The notes: generated by a model from the sequence alone, not told the origin. 64,000 bases of DNA from UBA11891 sp003533785 (GCA_949511625.1 CATFEX010000022.1:68533-132532), one strand, 5' to 3'; positions 51,677 through 60,859 are shown, counted from the stretch's first letter. Translations and numbers: made by a program.

Positions 51677-53338
51677 ATGAATACCAGTTTTGCCACATTA
51701 GATTATGTGATCTTTGCCGCCTACGCTATAGTTATCCTAGGGGTCGGCCTTTGGGTGTCAAGAAGTAAGGAAGGGGAAACCAAGAATGCTGAAGATTATT
51801 TTTTAGCCAGTAAATCATTGCCTTGGTGGGCTATTGGAGCTTCTTTGATCGCCGCCAATATTTCTGCGGAGCAATTCATAGGCATGTCGGGTTCGGGATT
51901 TGCAGGGGGATTGGCCATTGCAACCTACGAATGGATGGCAGCACTTACCCTAATCGTTGTCGGGAAATTTTTTCTGCCCATTTTTATAGAAAAAGGTTTG
52001 TATACCATCCCGGAATTTGTTGAAAAACGATATTCCAGTCAGCTCAAAACCATCCTTGCTGTCTTTTGGATTGGGTTGTATGTTTTTGTTAATCTCGCCT
52101 CTGTACTTTACCTCGGTGGATTGGCCCTACAGACCATATTAGGTATAGAGTTGATGACTGGAGTATTGGGCTTGGCATCATTCGCAGCAGCCTATTCGCT
52201 CTATGGTGGATTATCGGCCGTAGCTTGGACAGATATCATTCAGGTGGTTGTACTGGTTCTTGGAGGCCTGGTAACGACTTATTTAGCTTTAGATACTGTC
52301 TCAGGAGGAAATGGATTTTTTGAAGGATTAAGCACCGTATTCCATGCCGTACCAGATCGTTTTGATATGATTTTGGAAAAAGGACATCCTGAGTATAACA
52401 ACCTACCCGGTATTGGTGTGCTGATCGGAGGGATGTGGATTGCCAATCTTTACTATTGGGGCTTCAACCAGTATATTATTCAACGTACACTCGCAGCCAA
52501 GTCTTTGGCTGAGTCACAAAAGGGAATTCTTTTTGCTGCAGGATTGAAAATGATTATCCCAATCATTGTGGTAATCCCTGGAATTGCTGCTTATGTAATA
52601 GTCAACGATCCTTCCCTTTTGGGAAGCCTAGGAGAAGCTGGCATGCAAAACATGCCTACTGCTGGTACTTCTGACAAGGCTTTTCCATGGTTAATGCAAT
52701 TTCTACCTACAGGTTTCAAAGGAATCGCAATTGCCGCACTAGCTGCTGCTATCGTTTCTTCTTTAGCGTCTATGTTGAACTCTACAGCAACCATTTTCAC
52801 TATGGATATTTATAAGGCACTTATCAATACGGAAGCAAGCGAAACCCGTACTGTTAACGTGGGCCGTATATCTGCTTTCGTAGCCTTAATCATTGCAACG
52901 ATCATGGCACCTCTATTGGGTGGCATTGACCAAGCTTTTCAATTTATCCAAGAATATACAGGAATTGTGAGCCCGGGTATTCTAGCCGTCTTTGTATTGG
53001 GGCTTTTCTGGAAAAAAGCATCAAACAAGGGAGCTATTTATGGTGCACTGGCTTCCATACCCATTGCCATGTTCTTTAAAATTGGCTCTAAAGGCTGGAT
53101 GGCAGGCAGCAGCATAGAAGGACTATTCCCTACCCTTCCTTTCTTGGATCAAATGGGATTCACAGCGATTCTTTCTATGGTTGTTATTGTATTGGTTAGC
53201 CTTCGTGAAAACAGAGATAAGCAAGATGCCAAGGGAATTGAATTGAAAAAAGAAATGTTTGACACCCCTGCTATTTATAACATAGGTGCTTTTGCATTGA
53301 TGCTTGTGCTGGTTGCACTATATGCGTTTTTCTGGTAA
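51677..53338 (+). CDS. Sodium:solute symporter (SSS family, sugar-type)
   Basis: 553 residues with about 14 membrane helices. AEDYFLASKSLPWWAIGASLIAANISAEQFIG at TM1 (in parts) carries the unwound sodium-site helix, and IAIAALAAAIVSSLASMLNS in TM8 carries the Ser pair that binds Na+ in vSGLT. Probable substrates are sugars or polyols. Located in the inner membrane. It is convergent with the ABC-F gene, with 46 bases between stops and no clear terminator. Confidence 0.92.
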   Translation: MNTSFATLDYVIFAAYAIVILGVGLWVSRSKEGETKNAEDYFLASKSLPWWAIGASLIAANISAEQFIGMSGSGFAGGLAIATYEWMAALTLIVVGKFFLPIFIEKGLYTIPEFVEKRYSSQLKTILAVFWIGLYVFVNLASVLYLGGLALQTILGIELMTGVLGLASFAAAYSLYGGLSAVAWTDIIQVVVLVLGGLVTTYLALDTVSGGNGFFEGLSTVFHAVPDRFDMILEKGHPEYNNLPGIGVLIGGMWIANLYYWGFNQYIIQRTLAAKSLAESQKGILFAAGLKMIIPIIVVIPGIAAYVIVNDPSLLGSLGEAGMQNMPTAGTSDKAFPWLMQFLPTGFKGIAIAALAAAIVSSLASMLNSTATIFTMDIYKALINTEASETRTVNVGRISAFVALIIATIMAPLLGGIDQAFQFIQEYTGIVSPGILAVFVLGLFWKKASNKGAIYGALASIPIAMFFKIGSKGWMAGSSIEGLFPTLPFLDQMGFTAILSMVVIVLVSLRENRDKQDAKGIELKKEMFDTPAIYNIGAFALMLVLVALYAFFW

Positions 53339-53384
53339 GAATCTGGCCCTCACCATCACAAAGACCAATCAATTCTAGTCAATA

Positions 53385-55007
53385 CTATCCATACATCTTG
53401 GCTCGAAGCTCCTTGATTTTGGGATCGGACATGTAGTCATCAAAAGTACTATAGCGATCGATAACCCCTTTTGGGGTGAGTTCCAGAATTCGATTTCCTA
53501 CCGTTTGGGCAAAAGCATGATCGTGAGTCGTACACAAAACGGTTCCTTTAAAGTTTTTTAAAGCATTATTAAACGCGGTGATGGACTCCAAATCCAAATG
53601 ATTGGTGGGCTCGTCTAGCTGAATGACATTGGCCCGTACCATCATCATTTTTGAAAGCATACAACGCACTTTTTCTCCTCCCGACAGCACAGCAGTTCCC
53701 TTTAAAGCTTCCTCGCCACTGAAAAGCATTTTACCCAAAAACCCTCGAATGTATACCTCTTCTCTTTCTTCTTCTGATTGTGCCCATTGGCGCAACCAAT
53801 CAACTAAAGAAAGCTCAGAATTAAAAAAAGCATCATTGTCTAAAGGTAAATAGGACTGTGTGGTTGTGACCCCCCAATCAAATTTTCCATGATCTGCATT
53901 AAGATTACCGTTGATGATTTCGTAAAAAGCAGTAACTGCACGAGAGTCCCTTGAATAAATAATCGTTTTGTCGCCTTTGGTCATGTTGAAGTGAATCTGA
54001 TTAAAAAGAGTCTCTCCTTCCAAGGTGTAGGATAAACCCTCAATATTTAATATCTGATCCCCAGCTTCTCGATCTTGCTCAAAAATAATAGCTGGATAGC
54101 GTCTGCTTGAAGGTCGAATTTCTTCAATATTGAGCTTTTCAATCATCTTTTTACGAGAAGTGGCTTGTTTCGATTTAGCTACATTAGCAGAGAAACGAGA
54201 GATGAATTCTTGTAGTTCTTTTTTCTTTTCTTCCGCCTTTTTGTTTTGCTGCGCTCGTTGGCGAGCGGCAAGCTGACTGGACTCATACCAAAAGGTATAA
54301 TTCCCAGAATAGTGATTGATTTTTCCAAAATCAATATCGGATATATGCGTGCACACGGCATCCAAAAAATGACGGTCGTGAGAGACGACAATAACCGTAT
54401 TATCATAATTGGCTAGAAATTGCTCCAACCACATGATGGTTTCAAAATCTAAATCGTTAGTGGGTTCGTCCATTATCAAGACATCGGGATTGCCGAAAAG
54501 AGACTGAGCCAATAAAACTCGAACCTTCTGCTTCCCATCCAAGTCTTTCATCAAAGAGTCATGCAAATTTTCGGACACACCTAAATTAGATAACAGGGCT
54601 GCAGCTTCACTTTCAGCATTCCACCCATTCATTTCTTCAAATACAATTTGTAATTCACCTACTCGATTACCATCGGCATCAGAAAAAGATTCTTTGGCAT
54701 AGATTTCATCCATTTCACTTTTAACAGCAAACAGTTCATGGTTACCTCGTAAAACGGTTTCCAAAACAGGGTGTACATCGAAGGCATTGTGGTTTTGTTC
54801 CAGTACGGACAATCTTTTACCTGTTTCAAGGTGAACAGAGCCAGAATTGGCTTCTTGCTTACCAGAAATAATTTTTAAAAAAGTAGACTTACCAGCCCCA
54901 TTGGCCCCAATAATCCCATAGCAATTGCCTGGACTAAAAGTCACATTGACTTCATCGAACAAAATGCGTTTACCAAATTGTACGGACAGATTATTCACAC
55001 TAAGCAT
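53385..55007 (-). CDS. ABC-F family ATPase (YbiT-like)
   Basis: 540 residues with tandem ABC domains and no membrane segments. Walker A GANGAGKS and Walker B VLIMDEPTNDLD are in the first domain. In the second are LSGGEKVR and QLDEPTNHLDLES. The first-domain signature is degenerate (DLDGKQKVRV). A charged helical P-site-interaction linker lies at about 245-300. ABC-F proteins act on the ribosome in translation. The second signature and length resemble YbiT more than EttA; a resistance role is not indicated. Confidence 0.9.
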   Translation of the reverse strand: MLSVNNLSVQFGKRILFDEVNVTFSPGNCYGIIGANGAGKSTFLKIISGKQEANSGSVHLETGKRLSVLEQNHNAFDVHPVLETVLRGNHELFAVKSEMDEIYAKESFSDADGNRVGELQIVFEEMNGWNAESEAAALLSNLGVSENLHDSLMKDLDGKQKVRVLLAQSLFGNPDVLIMDEPTNDLDFETIMWLEQFLANYDNTVIVVSHDRHFLDAVCTHISDIDFGKINHYSGNYTFWYESSQLAARQRAQQNKKAEEKKKELQEFISRFSANVAKSKQATSRKKMIEKLNIEEIRPSSRRYPAIIFEQDREAGDQILNIEGLSYTLEGETLFNQIHFNMTKGDKTIIYSRDSRAVTAFYEIINGNLNADHGKFDWGVTTTQSYLPLDNDAFFNSELSLVDWLRQWAQSEEEREEVYIRGFLGKMLFSGEEALKGTAVLSGGEKVRCMLSKMMMVRANVIQLDEPTNHLDLESITAFNNALKNFKGTVLCTTHDHAFAQTVGNRILELTPKGVIDRYSTFDDYMSDPKIKELRAKMYG

Positions 55008-55023
55008 GGCCTAAATTTTAGCG

Positions 55024-55031
55024 CAAAAGTA
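55024..55031 (-). promoter_or_regulatory. -7 box TACTTTTG upstream of the ABC-F gene
   Basis: A perfect box on the minus strand, 16 bases before the ATG at 55007, predicting a leader of about 12 bases. Confidence 0.5.
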
Positions 55032-55100
55032 CCAAAAAACTAGTACTTACTAATCTATTTTTTAACAGGGTTTTAATACCATTTTCTAAAACTCAAATAC

Positions 55101-55108
55101 TATTTTTG
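55101..55108 (+). promoter_or_regulatory. -7 box TATTTTTG four bases before a GTG start
   Basis: A perfect box ends at 55108 and GTG is at 55113, the same arrangement as at 8233 and 26927. A leaderless transcript is predicted. No TTG at the -33 distance. Confidence 0.58.
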
Positions 55109-55112
55109 AATT

Positions 55113-56477
55113 GTGAATAGATTGATATTGATCATCAGTACTTCCATTTTGTTGTGGAACTGTCAAGCCCCAAAAAGTAATGCGGTTTTTATAGGCGGAC
55201 AAATTGTTAAGCCCTCGTCCTCCTTTGTCACTGTTTATTTCGGAAATCGTGTCCTTGACACCTTTCTTTTGGATAATTCTACTCGGTTTTCACGGCTATA
55301 TGACTCCTTGTCTATCGGAATCTATAAAATGGAACACATCCCAGAATTTACTTCAATGCTCCTAGAACCAGGCGATAGCTTATGGGCTCGAATTAATGCA
55401 ACAGACTTTCAAGAATCCCTTTTCTTCTCCGGTAGAGGTGCCAGTAAGAATAATTTTTTGAATGATATTCGATTGCGTTTGGAGCTAGAAAATGATTTTT
55501 TAGCTTCTCAATATGCAAGTCCACCTCAAGTATTTAAACGTATAGTAGACTCTCTTTTACGAGAGAAAAAAGAACAATGGATCCAAATGGATTCGTTAAA
55601 TACAATGAGCCCTTATGCCCAAAAAATTACACAAGCAGCCTACATATACCCTTACGCAAGTATACAAGAACGCTATGCATTGCTTCGAGGTAACCAATGG
55701 GATTCCCTTCAAAACAATCAATTTTTGAGTTATCGAAAATTTTTAAATTTTGGAGAAAACGACCTTGCTTTTTTTGATCCCTATATTACCTATTTGATGA
55801 ACTTTTTAAATCGGGAAGCCTTACATAAGGGTGAAAATTATATCGAAGCCAGACAAAATACCAATTTCAATTTGAGACGACTTGAAGAAATACAAAATAA
55901 AATTGAAGGTGCCTTAGTTCGAAATAACCTAGCCCGAGCGGTTGCCTATGAAGAATTACTCAATTTCAATAATCATGAAAATCACGATGTTTTTCTAGAT
56001 TTTTATCTCAAGATAAATTCTTCTTCCTCTTATGCTGAGGAAATCAATTCGCTTCATGAGGATATAAACCAAATGAATGAGGGGAAAACACTACCAAAAA
56101 TAATTCTGCAAAACGCAGAATTGAAATTGTTGACCAGTGATGACTTATGGTCAAAACCTACCGTTGTTTATTTTTGGTCTCAGACTCAAATGAATCATTT
56201 TAAAGCAACAATCAATCGAGTAAAGAAATTGAAGGTAAAACACCCAAATTATCGCTTTGTAGGAATATCCATTCAACCTTTGAATCCCATTGCACTTGAA
56301 GTTTATAAAATGATGGCGCTGGACTCTGAGAATCAGTTTGGTCTGGTTGATTTTGGGATAGCTAGTAAAAAATGGGTAATCACACTCCTAAACAAAACAA
56401 TTATTGTCGATTCTCAAGGTAAAATCATCAATGGTTTTGCCAATATAATGGCCCCTGATTTCGAAAAAGCGCTTTAA
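55113..56477 (+). CDS. Thioredoxin-fold lipoprotein lacking the CXXC active site
   Basis: 454 residues. A lipoprotein signal ends in LWNC (C17). A beta-rich N-terminal domain and long helical middle are followed by a thioredoxin-like domain (about 330-454). VVYFWSQ at 351-357 aligns with the strand before the TlpA active site, but the CXXC position reads QMNH (359-362). The later IVDSQGKIINGF fits the post-cis-Pro strand. The layout parallels the TlpA-like protein at 22790. I infer a redox-inactive binding or scaffold protein. Its stop overlaps that of the convergent transaldolase. Confidence 0.75.
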   Translation: MNRLILIISTSILLWNCQAPKSNAVFIGGQIVKPSSSFVTVYFGNRVLDTFLLDNSTRFSRLYDSLSIGIYKMEHIPEFTSMLLEPGDSLWARINATDFQESLFFSGRGASKNNFLNDIRLRLELENDFLASQYASPPQVFKRIVDSLLREKKEQWIQMDSLNTMSPYAQKITQAAYIYPYASIQERYALLRGNQWDSLQNNQFLSYRKFLNFGENDLAFFDPYITYLMNFLNREALHKGENYIEARQNTNFNLRRLEEIQNKIEGALVRNNLARAVAYEELLNFNNHENHDVFLDFYLKINSSSSYAEEINSLHEDINQMNEGKTLPKIILQNAELKLLTSDDLWSKPTVVYFWSQTQMNHFKATINRVKKLKVKHPNYRFVGISIQPLNPIALEVYKMMALDSENQFGLVDFGIASKKWVITLLNKTIIVDSQGKIINGFANIMAPDFEKAL

Positions 56478-57127
56478 TTACCTTTTTTATGATCGGCTAA
56501 GAATTGGGCTAAGCCTTTATCAGTGAGTGGATGGTTCAATAGACCACTAATGGCACTCAATGGTCCGGTCATTACATCCGCTCCCAATTGAGCACAAGCA
56601 ATCAAATGACGTGTATGACGAACTGAAGCAGCTAGAATTTCCGTTTCAAAAGCGTAATTATCATAAATCAATCGTATTTCTTCAATCAGATCCATACCGT
56701 CGAAACCAATATCGTCCAATCGACCGATAAACGGGGAAACATAGCTAGCCCCTGCCTTTGCAGCCAACAGGGCTTGTCCAGAAGAGAACACCAAAGTACA
56801 ATTCGTTTTAATATTCTTGGATGCAAAATGAGTTATGGCTTTTACCCCTTCTCTGATCATTGGAATTTTAACAACAATTTGTGGATGGAGGGCTGCTAAT
56901 TCCTCCCCTTCTCTAATCATTCCGTCATAATTTACTGCAATCACTTCGGCAGAGACATCACCCTCCACCGCATCACATATCGCCATATAATGCTTCAAAA
57001 TATTATCTTTTCCAGTAATGCCTTCTTTGGCCATCAAGGAAGGGTTCGTAGTCACTCCGTCTAGAATTCCCATATCCTGGGCTTCCTTTATTTGATCGAG
57101 ATTGGCAGTGTCAATAAAAAATTTCAT
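56474..57127 (-). CDS. tal: Transaldolase / fructose-6-phosphate aldolase-like protein
   Basis: 217 residues, the short TalC/FSA-type form. MKFFIDTANLDQIKEAQ and DGVTTNPSL are the family opening. The Schiff-base Lys is K87 in VVKIPMI, and ASYVSPFIGRLDD binds phosphate. Transaldolase activity in the pentose phosphate pathway is the likely role; aldolase activity is possible. Lies 11 bases downstream of the SDR gene on the same strand. Confidence 0.93.
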   Translation of the reverse strand: MKFFIDTANLDQIKEAQDMGILDGVTTNPSLMAKEGITGKDNILKHYMAICDAVEGDVSAEVIAVNYDGMIREGEELAALHPQIVVKIPMIREGVKAITHFASKNIKTNCTLVFSSGQALLAAKAGASYVSPFIGRLDDIGFDGMDLIEEIRLIYDNYAFETEILAASVRHTRHLIACAQLGADVMTGPLSAISGLLNHPLTDKGLAQFLADHKKGN

Positions 57128-57138
57128 GAATGGTCTTG

Positions 57139-57945
57139 TTAAATATTGTAATGATTGCGAAGTATTTTTTCATACCACCGGGTTGGTAAGATGCCCTTTA
57201 AAAATACTGAAATTTTTTGAAGCCATTGACCTGATAGGTAATGTACTTTAGGGGAACGCTGATGCAGTATTCTTTCTATAGTTTTTGCAATTTTTATCGG
57301 GTCATCCCCTTCATCAACATGTTCATTCATCGTTGTTAAAGCATCTGAATAAATCAATTCGTAGGGTGAATTCTTAATCACAGGGGAATGGTGTCTGCGT
57401 GACGCTACATCTGTTGCATAATCACCAGGGGCTAGAGTAGCAACCCGAATATTGGCTGATTGCAACTCCATTCGTAAACCTTCAGTAAATATAGATAAAG
57501 CGCCTTTAGATGCAGAATAAATAGACCGAAACGGCAAACCCGAGTAACCAGCGATGGAGGTAATATTGATGATGCATCCGTTATCGGATTGTCGTAGCAA
57601 TGGCAATAGTTTTTGAGTCAAGGAAATGGGGCCAAAAAAATTGGTTTCAAAATGGGTACGTATGGCTGTCATTGCGATTTCTTCGGCTGGGCCAGTGATC
57701 CCTACGCCTGCATTATTTATCAATACCTCGGGCAGGATTTTGTGCGAATGAAAGTACGCAACAAATCCACGAATGCTTTCTTCTTGTGTTAAATCCAATG
57801 ATAGTAGCGAATAATTTTCAGGTTTGGGGTAATTTTCAGGCTGGCGACATGTACCAAAAATAGTATGCCCTTTTTGACTTAAATAATCTGCGGTTGCTTT
57901 ACCCATTCCCGAAGAAGCACCCGTTATAACAATTATTTTACCCAT
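57139..57945 (-). CDS. Short-chain dehydrogenase/reductase
   Basis: About 268 residues. Rossmann motif TGASSGMGKA (TGxxxGxG), NNAG, the catalytic serine in NITSIAG and YSASK (Y-x-x-x-K) are all present. A C-terminal hydrophobic helix suggests membrane contact. Substrate unknown. The ATG at 57945 is preferred; the longer frame to 57978 would run into the SRP RNA gene. It follows the SRP RNA by 11 bases and precedes tal, so all three may share a transcript. Confidence 0.9.
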   Translation of the reverse strand: MGKIIVITGASSGMGKATADYLSQKGHTIFGTCRQPENYPKPENYSLLSLDLTQEESIRGFVAYFHSHKILPEVLINNAGVGITGPAEEIAMTAIRTHFETNFFGPISLTQKLLPLLRQSDNGCIINITSIAGYSGLPFRSIYSASKGALSIFTEGLRMELQSANIRVATLAPGDYATDVASRRHHSPVIKNSPYELIYSDALTTMNEHVDEGDDPIKIAKTIERILHQRSPKVHYLSGQWLQKISVFLKGILPTRWYEKILRNHYNI

Positions 57946-57956
57946 AGAAACAAAAA

Positions 57957-58057
57957 ATGGGCAAGCGACCCGCATCACACCGCTACAACCGCCTACCCTT
58001 GCTGCGTTCCCGCCCTGGGGGGATTCGGCAGGAGCTGGTTGTGCAGAACTTGCCCAT
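57957..58057 (-). ncRNA. ffs: Bacterial small signal recognition particle RNA (4.5S type)
   Basis: About 101 bases on the minus strand. The ends pair perfectly: ATGGGCAAG at the 5' end with CTTGCCCAT at the 3' end. The apical part has the SRP domain IV pattern, with GGAA tetraloop inside GGGCGGGAACGC and the AGCA side of the Ffh-binding internal loop. It binds Ffh to target membrane proteins cotranslationally. A TATATTTG box sits just upstream on the same strand. Exact ends are inferred from the terminal stem. Confidence 0.9.
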
Positions 58058-58059
58058 CA

Positions 58060-58067
58060 CAAATATA
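58060..58067 (-). promoter_or_regulatory. -7 box TATATTTG of the SRP RNA gene
   Basis: A perfect box on the minus strand whose last base is two bases from the first base of the SRP RNA terminal stem. This places the start site within about two to five bases of the box end. Confidence 0.65.
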
Positions 58068-58121
58068 GAATATCTAGTCCTCACCAGTGCATTGTGAAAC
58101 TTAATTTTATTAAATACCTTG

Positions 58122-58136
58122 GATCAAAAATTGATC
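58122..58136. repeat. Small inverted repeat GATCAA-N3-TTGATC abutting a start codon
   Basis: Six-base arms with a three-base spacer end immediately before the ATG at 58137. The element could mask or mark the initiation region of the glutaminyl cyclase gene; it may also be chance. Confidence 0.4.
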
Positions 58137-59171
58137 ATGTATAAACCCCTATTGTTATTCCTACTCTCCTTGATTGCATTGAAATGTGGCGGTGAAAAAG
58201 ACTTAAAAGCCAAACTCAAAGTCAAAGCAAGTACTGAAAAGCCCACCAACAAAGACCAACTCTCTTTTGAATTAAAAGTTTCAAAAGGGATTCTATTGGA
58301 CTCTGTTCATTTTAAAAGTAAAGGCGTTCGTGTAGAATCGCCTCTCGCTTTAGAATCATATTCACTTGGATCACATGAATTGATTGCAACAGCCTTCTAC
58401 AAAGGGAAAAGTTCTGATTTTAAAGCCACCTTTTGGATCTATTCTAAAGAGAAACCAAGTCTAATGAGCTATCGAGTACTCAATAGTTATCCTCACGATT
58501 CTACTGCCTACACCCAAGGGTTGGAGTTTGACGGAGATGACCTTTACGAAAGTACTGGACTCAATGGAAAGTCTACCGTTCGAAAAGTAAATTTTAAAAC
58601 AGGTGAGATTCTAGGTCAACAAAAATTAGATGCCGTTTATTTTGGGGAGGGCTTAACCCTAGTGGATGATCGTATTATTCAATTAACATGGAAAGCCAAT
58701 ATGGGATTTGTATACCAAAAAGAAACCCTTCAAATGATAGATTCTTTCCTCTATGACAGGAGCAAACAAGGTTGGGGGCTGTGTTATGATGAAAATGAAT
58801 TGTACAAATCGGATGGAACACACCAGATTTGGATTTTGAATCCAATAGACTTTAGGGAAAAGCGAAAAATTGAGGTTATGACCAATTTAAAATCCGTTTC
58901 CAAATTGAATGAGCTCGAATGGGCAAAAGGGTTTATATATGCCAATACATATCAATTTGGAAAAGATGTTGTCTTAGTTATCGCACCCGAAAGTGGTGCG
59001 GTTAAAGGAGTTGTAGATTTTACGGGGCTTCGAGAAAAATTAAAAAATAATCCCAAAGCAGAAGCCTTTAACGGAATTGCTTACCATTCCCAACGGAATA
59101 CGTTCTTTGTAACCGGAAAATACTGGAACCGACTGTTTGAAGTTGAGATTTATTCAGAAGACACGAAATGA
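58137..59171 (+). CDS. Glutaminyl-peptide cyclotransferase-like lipoprotein
   Basis: About 344 residues. A lipoprotein signal ends in LKC (C17). A beta-sandwich region (about 20-110) is followed by a five-bladed beta-propeller of the glutamine cyclotransferase family: YTQGLEFDGDDLYESTGLNG, YFGEGLTLVDDRI, GWGLCYDENELYKSDGT and LEWAKGFIYANTY. It would form N-terminal pyroglutamate on exported peptides. The start at 58137 is chosen over TTG at 58119. Four-base overlap with the thioesterase. Confidence 0.9.
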   Translation: MYKPLLLFLLSLIALKCGGEKDLKAKLKVKASTEKPTNKDQLSFELKVSKGILLDSVHFKSKGVRVESPLALESYSLGSHELIATAFYKGKSSDFKATFWIYSKEKPSLMSYRVLNSYPHDSTAYTQGLEFDGDDLYESTGLNGKSTVRKVNFKTGEILGQQKLDAVYFGEGLTLVDDRIIQLTWKANMGFVYQKETLQMIDSFLYDRSKQGWGLCYDENELYKSDGTHQIWILNPIDFREKRKIEVMTNLKSVSKLNELEWAKGFIYANTYQFGKDVVLVIAPESGAVKGVVDFTGLREKLKNNPKAEAFNGIAYHSQRNTFFVTGKYWNRLFEVEIYSEDTK

Positions 59172-59569
59172 GTTCCGCTCACTATCAAATGAAAGTCGAT
59201 GTTGTTTTAGAACATATTGATGGGCTAGGACATGTGAATAATGTGCAATACTTGTTTTGGGTTCAGGAGGTGGCCAAAGCTCATTGGGATGCTTTAACGG
59301 CTTCTATCGAGGATGCAGAGGGTATTTGGGTGGTACGCAACCATTTTATCGAATACAAAAGGCCCGCTTTACTAGGTAATAGACTTAGAATTGAAACAGT
59401 AGTAAAAACGGTAAGAGGGCCGCTTTCAGAACGCTTTGTGAGTATCAAAAATGATGTGACTGACAAGCTATTAGTTCAATGTACAACCTCTTGGTGCTAT
59501 CTTGAATTGAAAAATAGAAGGCCGATGGCCGTTCCAGAAACGATTCAAAAGCTATTACTCGCTGACTAG
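59168..59569 (+). CDS. 4HBT-fold acyl-CoA thioesterase (YbgC-like)
   Basis: 133 residues of the hot-dog fold. LEHIDGLGHVNNVQYLFWVQEVA contains the HVNN loop and the following helix, and IEYKRPALLGNRLRIET is the central strand pair. The usual catalytic Asp position (DxxGHVNN) is occupied, with D19-like residue in IDGLGHVNN. Substrate chain length unknown. Its last 15 bases overlap the 3' end of the convergent glyA. Confidence 0.87.
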   Translation: MSSAHYQMKVDVVLEHIDGLGHVNNVQYLFWVQEVAKAHWDALTASIEDAEGIWVVRNHFIEYKRPALLGNRLRIETVVKTVRGPLSERFVSIKNDVTDKLLVQCTTSWCYLELKNRRPMAVPETIQKLLLAD

Positions 59570-60847
59570 ATTTTCAACAACGAACAACGGACGCCCTTCC
59601 ATTAATTCATGGACTTCATCTGCAATCTCCTTCAATACACTAAGGTTTTCGGGGTTCTTCAATGCACGATCAATCAGATCAACAATGGTATCCATATCAT
59701 CCTCTTTGAGTCCCCGTGTTGTAATTGCTGGGGTTCCCAGTCGAATTCCTGAGGTGACAAAAGGCGATTTGTCATCAAAGGGAACCATATTTTTATTGGC
59801 GGTAATATCTGCTTTAACTAAAGCCTCCTCTGCGGCTTTACCTGTAATATTTTTGTTGCGTAAGTCGATCAGCATTAAATGATTGTCTGTGCCTCCTGAA
59901 ATCAAATGATAATCACGGCTAACAAAAGCTTTAGCCATTGCTTGTGCATTTTTACGTACCTGTTGTACATATTCTTTAAATTCATCTTCCAAGCACTCAC
60001 CGAAGGCAATCGCTTTAGCCGCAATTACATGCATTAAAGGTCCTCCTTGGTTTCCTGGAAAAACAGCCATATCCACTAAATGAGACATTTTTCGAACGGT
60101 GCCATTTTTAAGCGTCAGTCCAAAGGGATTATCAAAGTCTTGACCCATTAAAATGAGTCCTCCTCGAGGACCCCGTAAGGTTTTGTGTGTGGTTGTAGTA
60201 ACAACATGGCAGTGGGGAATCGGATCAGAAAGTAGTCCTGTAGCAATCATTCCAGAGGGATGTGATATGTCCGCTAGAAGGAAAGCACCTACTTCATCGG
60301 CAATACTTCGAAAGGCTTTAAAGTCAATATCCCTAGAATAGGCCGAAGCCCCAGCAATTAACATTTGAGGTTTCACCTCATGAGCAGTTTTTCGAATATT
60401 ATCGTAATCCAATCGGCCGGTCTCTTCTTCTACTCCATAAAAATGAGCTTCATAAAGACGTCCAGAGAAATTGACAGGCGAACCGTGGGTTAAATGTCCC
60501 CCATGAGATAAATCGAAACCTAATATTTTATCACCTGGTTTCAAAAAAGCGTGGAACACTGCCGTATTGGCTTGAGAGCCAGAGTGCGGTTGCACATTAG
60601 CATAAGCGGCACCAAATAATTGTTTAGCCCGTTCAATAGCCAATTGTTCCACTTCATCTACCACCTCACAGCCTCCATAGTATCGCTTTCCTGGGTATCC
60701 TTCGGCATATTTATTGGTAAGTACAGAACCTGCCGCTTCCATCACTGCAGGGCTGGTGAAATTTTCTGAGGCTATCAATTCAATTCCGTTGCGTTGACGC
60801 TTCTCTTCTTCTTGGATCAATTCAAAAACGGCTGTATCTCGCTGCAT
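59555..60847 (-). CDS. glyA: Serine hydroxymethyltransferase
   Basis: About 430 residues. The PLP-lysine is in VTTTTHKTLRGPRGG. N-terminal IELIASENFTS and GYPGKRYYGGCE (with the tetramer-specific Tyr) and SHPSGMIATGL (PLP Asp and His region) are present. It interconverts serine and glycine with tetrahydrofolate. The ATG at 60847 (MQRDTAVF) is preferred; the open frame to 60877 crosses the promoter box at 60860-60867. Confidence 0.96.
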   Translation of the reverse strand: MQRDTAVFELIQEEEKRQRNGIELIASENFTSPAVMEAAGSVLTNKYAEGYPGKRYYGGCEVVDEVEQLAIERAKQLFGAAYANVQPHSGSQANTAVFHAFLKPGDKILGFDLSHGGHLTHGSPVNFSGRLYEAHFYGVEEETGRLDYDNIRKTAHEVKPQMLIAGASAYSRDIDFKAFRSIADEVGAFLLADISHPSGMIATGLLSDPIPHCHVVTTTTHKTLRGPRGGLILMGQDFDNPFGLTLKNGTVRKMSHLVDMAVFPGNQGGPLMHVIAAKAIAFGECLEDEFKEYVQQVRKNAQAMAKAFVSRDYHLISGGTDNHLMLIDLRNKNITGKAAEEALVKADITANKNMVPFDDKSPFVTSGIRLGTPAITTRGLKEDDMDTIVDLIDRALKNPENLSVLKEIADEVHELMEGRPLFVVENLVSE

Positions 60848-60859
60848 GGATTTTTTTTT

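Noticed and set aside
53385..55007. ABC-F gene considered as an antibiotic-resistance determinant
   Set aside because: Signature and length are nearer to the housekeeping YbiT type, and the context is housekeeping.
57946..57978. N-terminal extension of the SDR gene
   Set aside because: It runs into the 3' part of the SRP RNA and adds residues before the standard Rossmann start.
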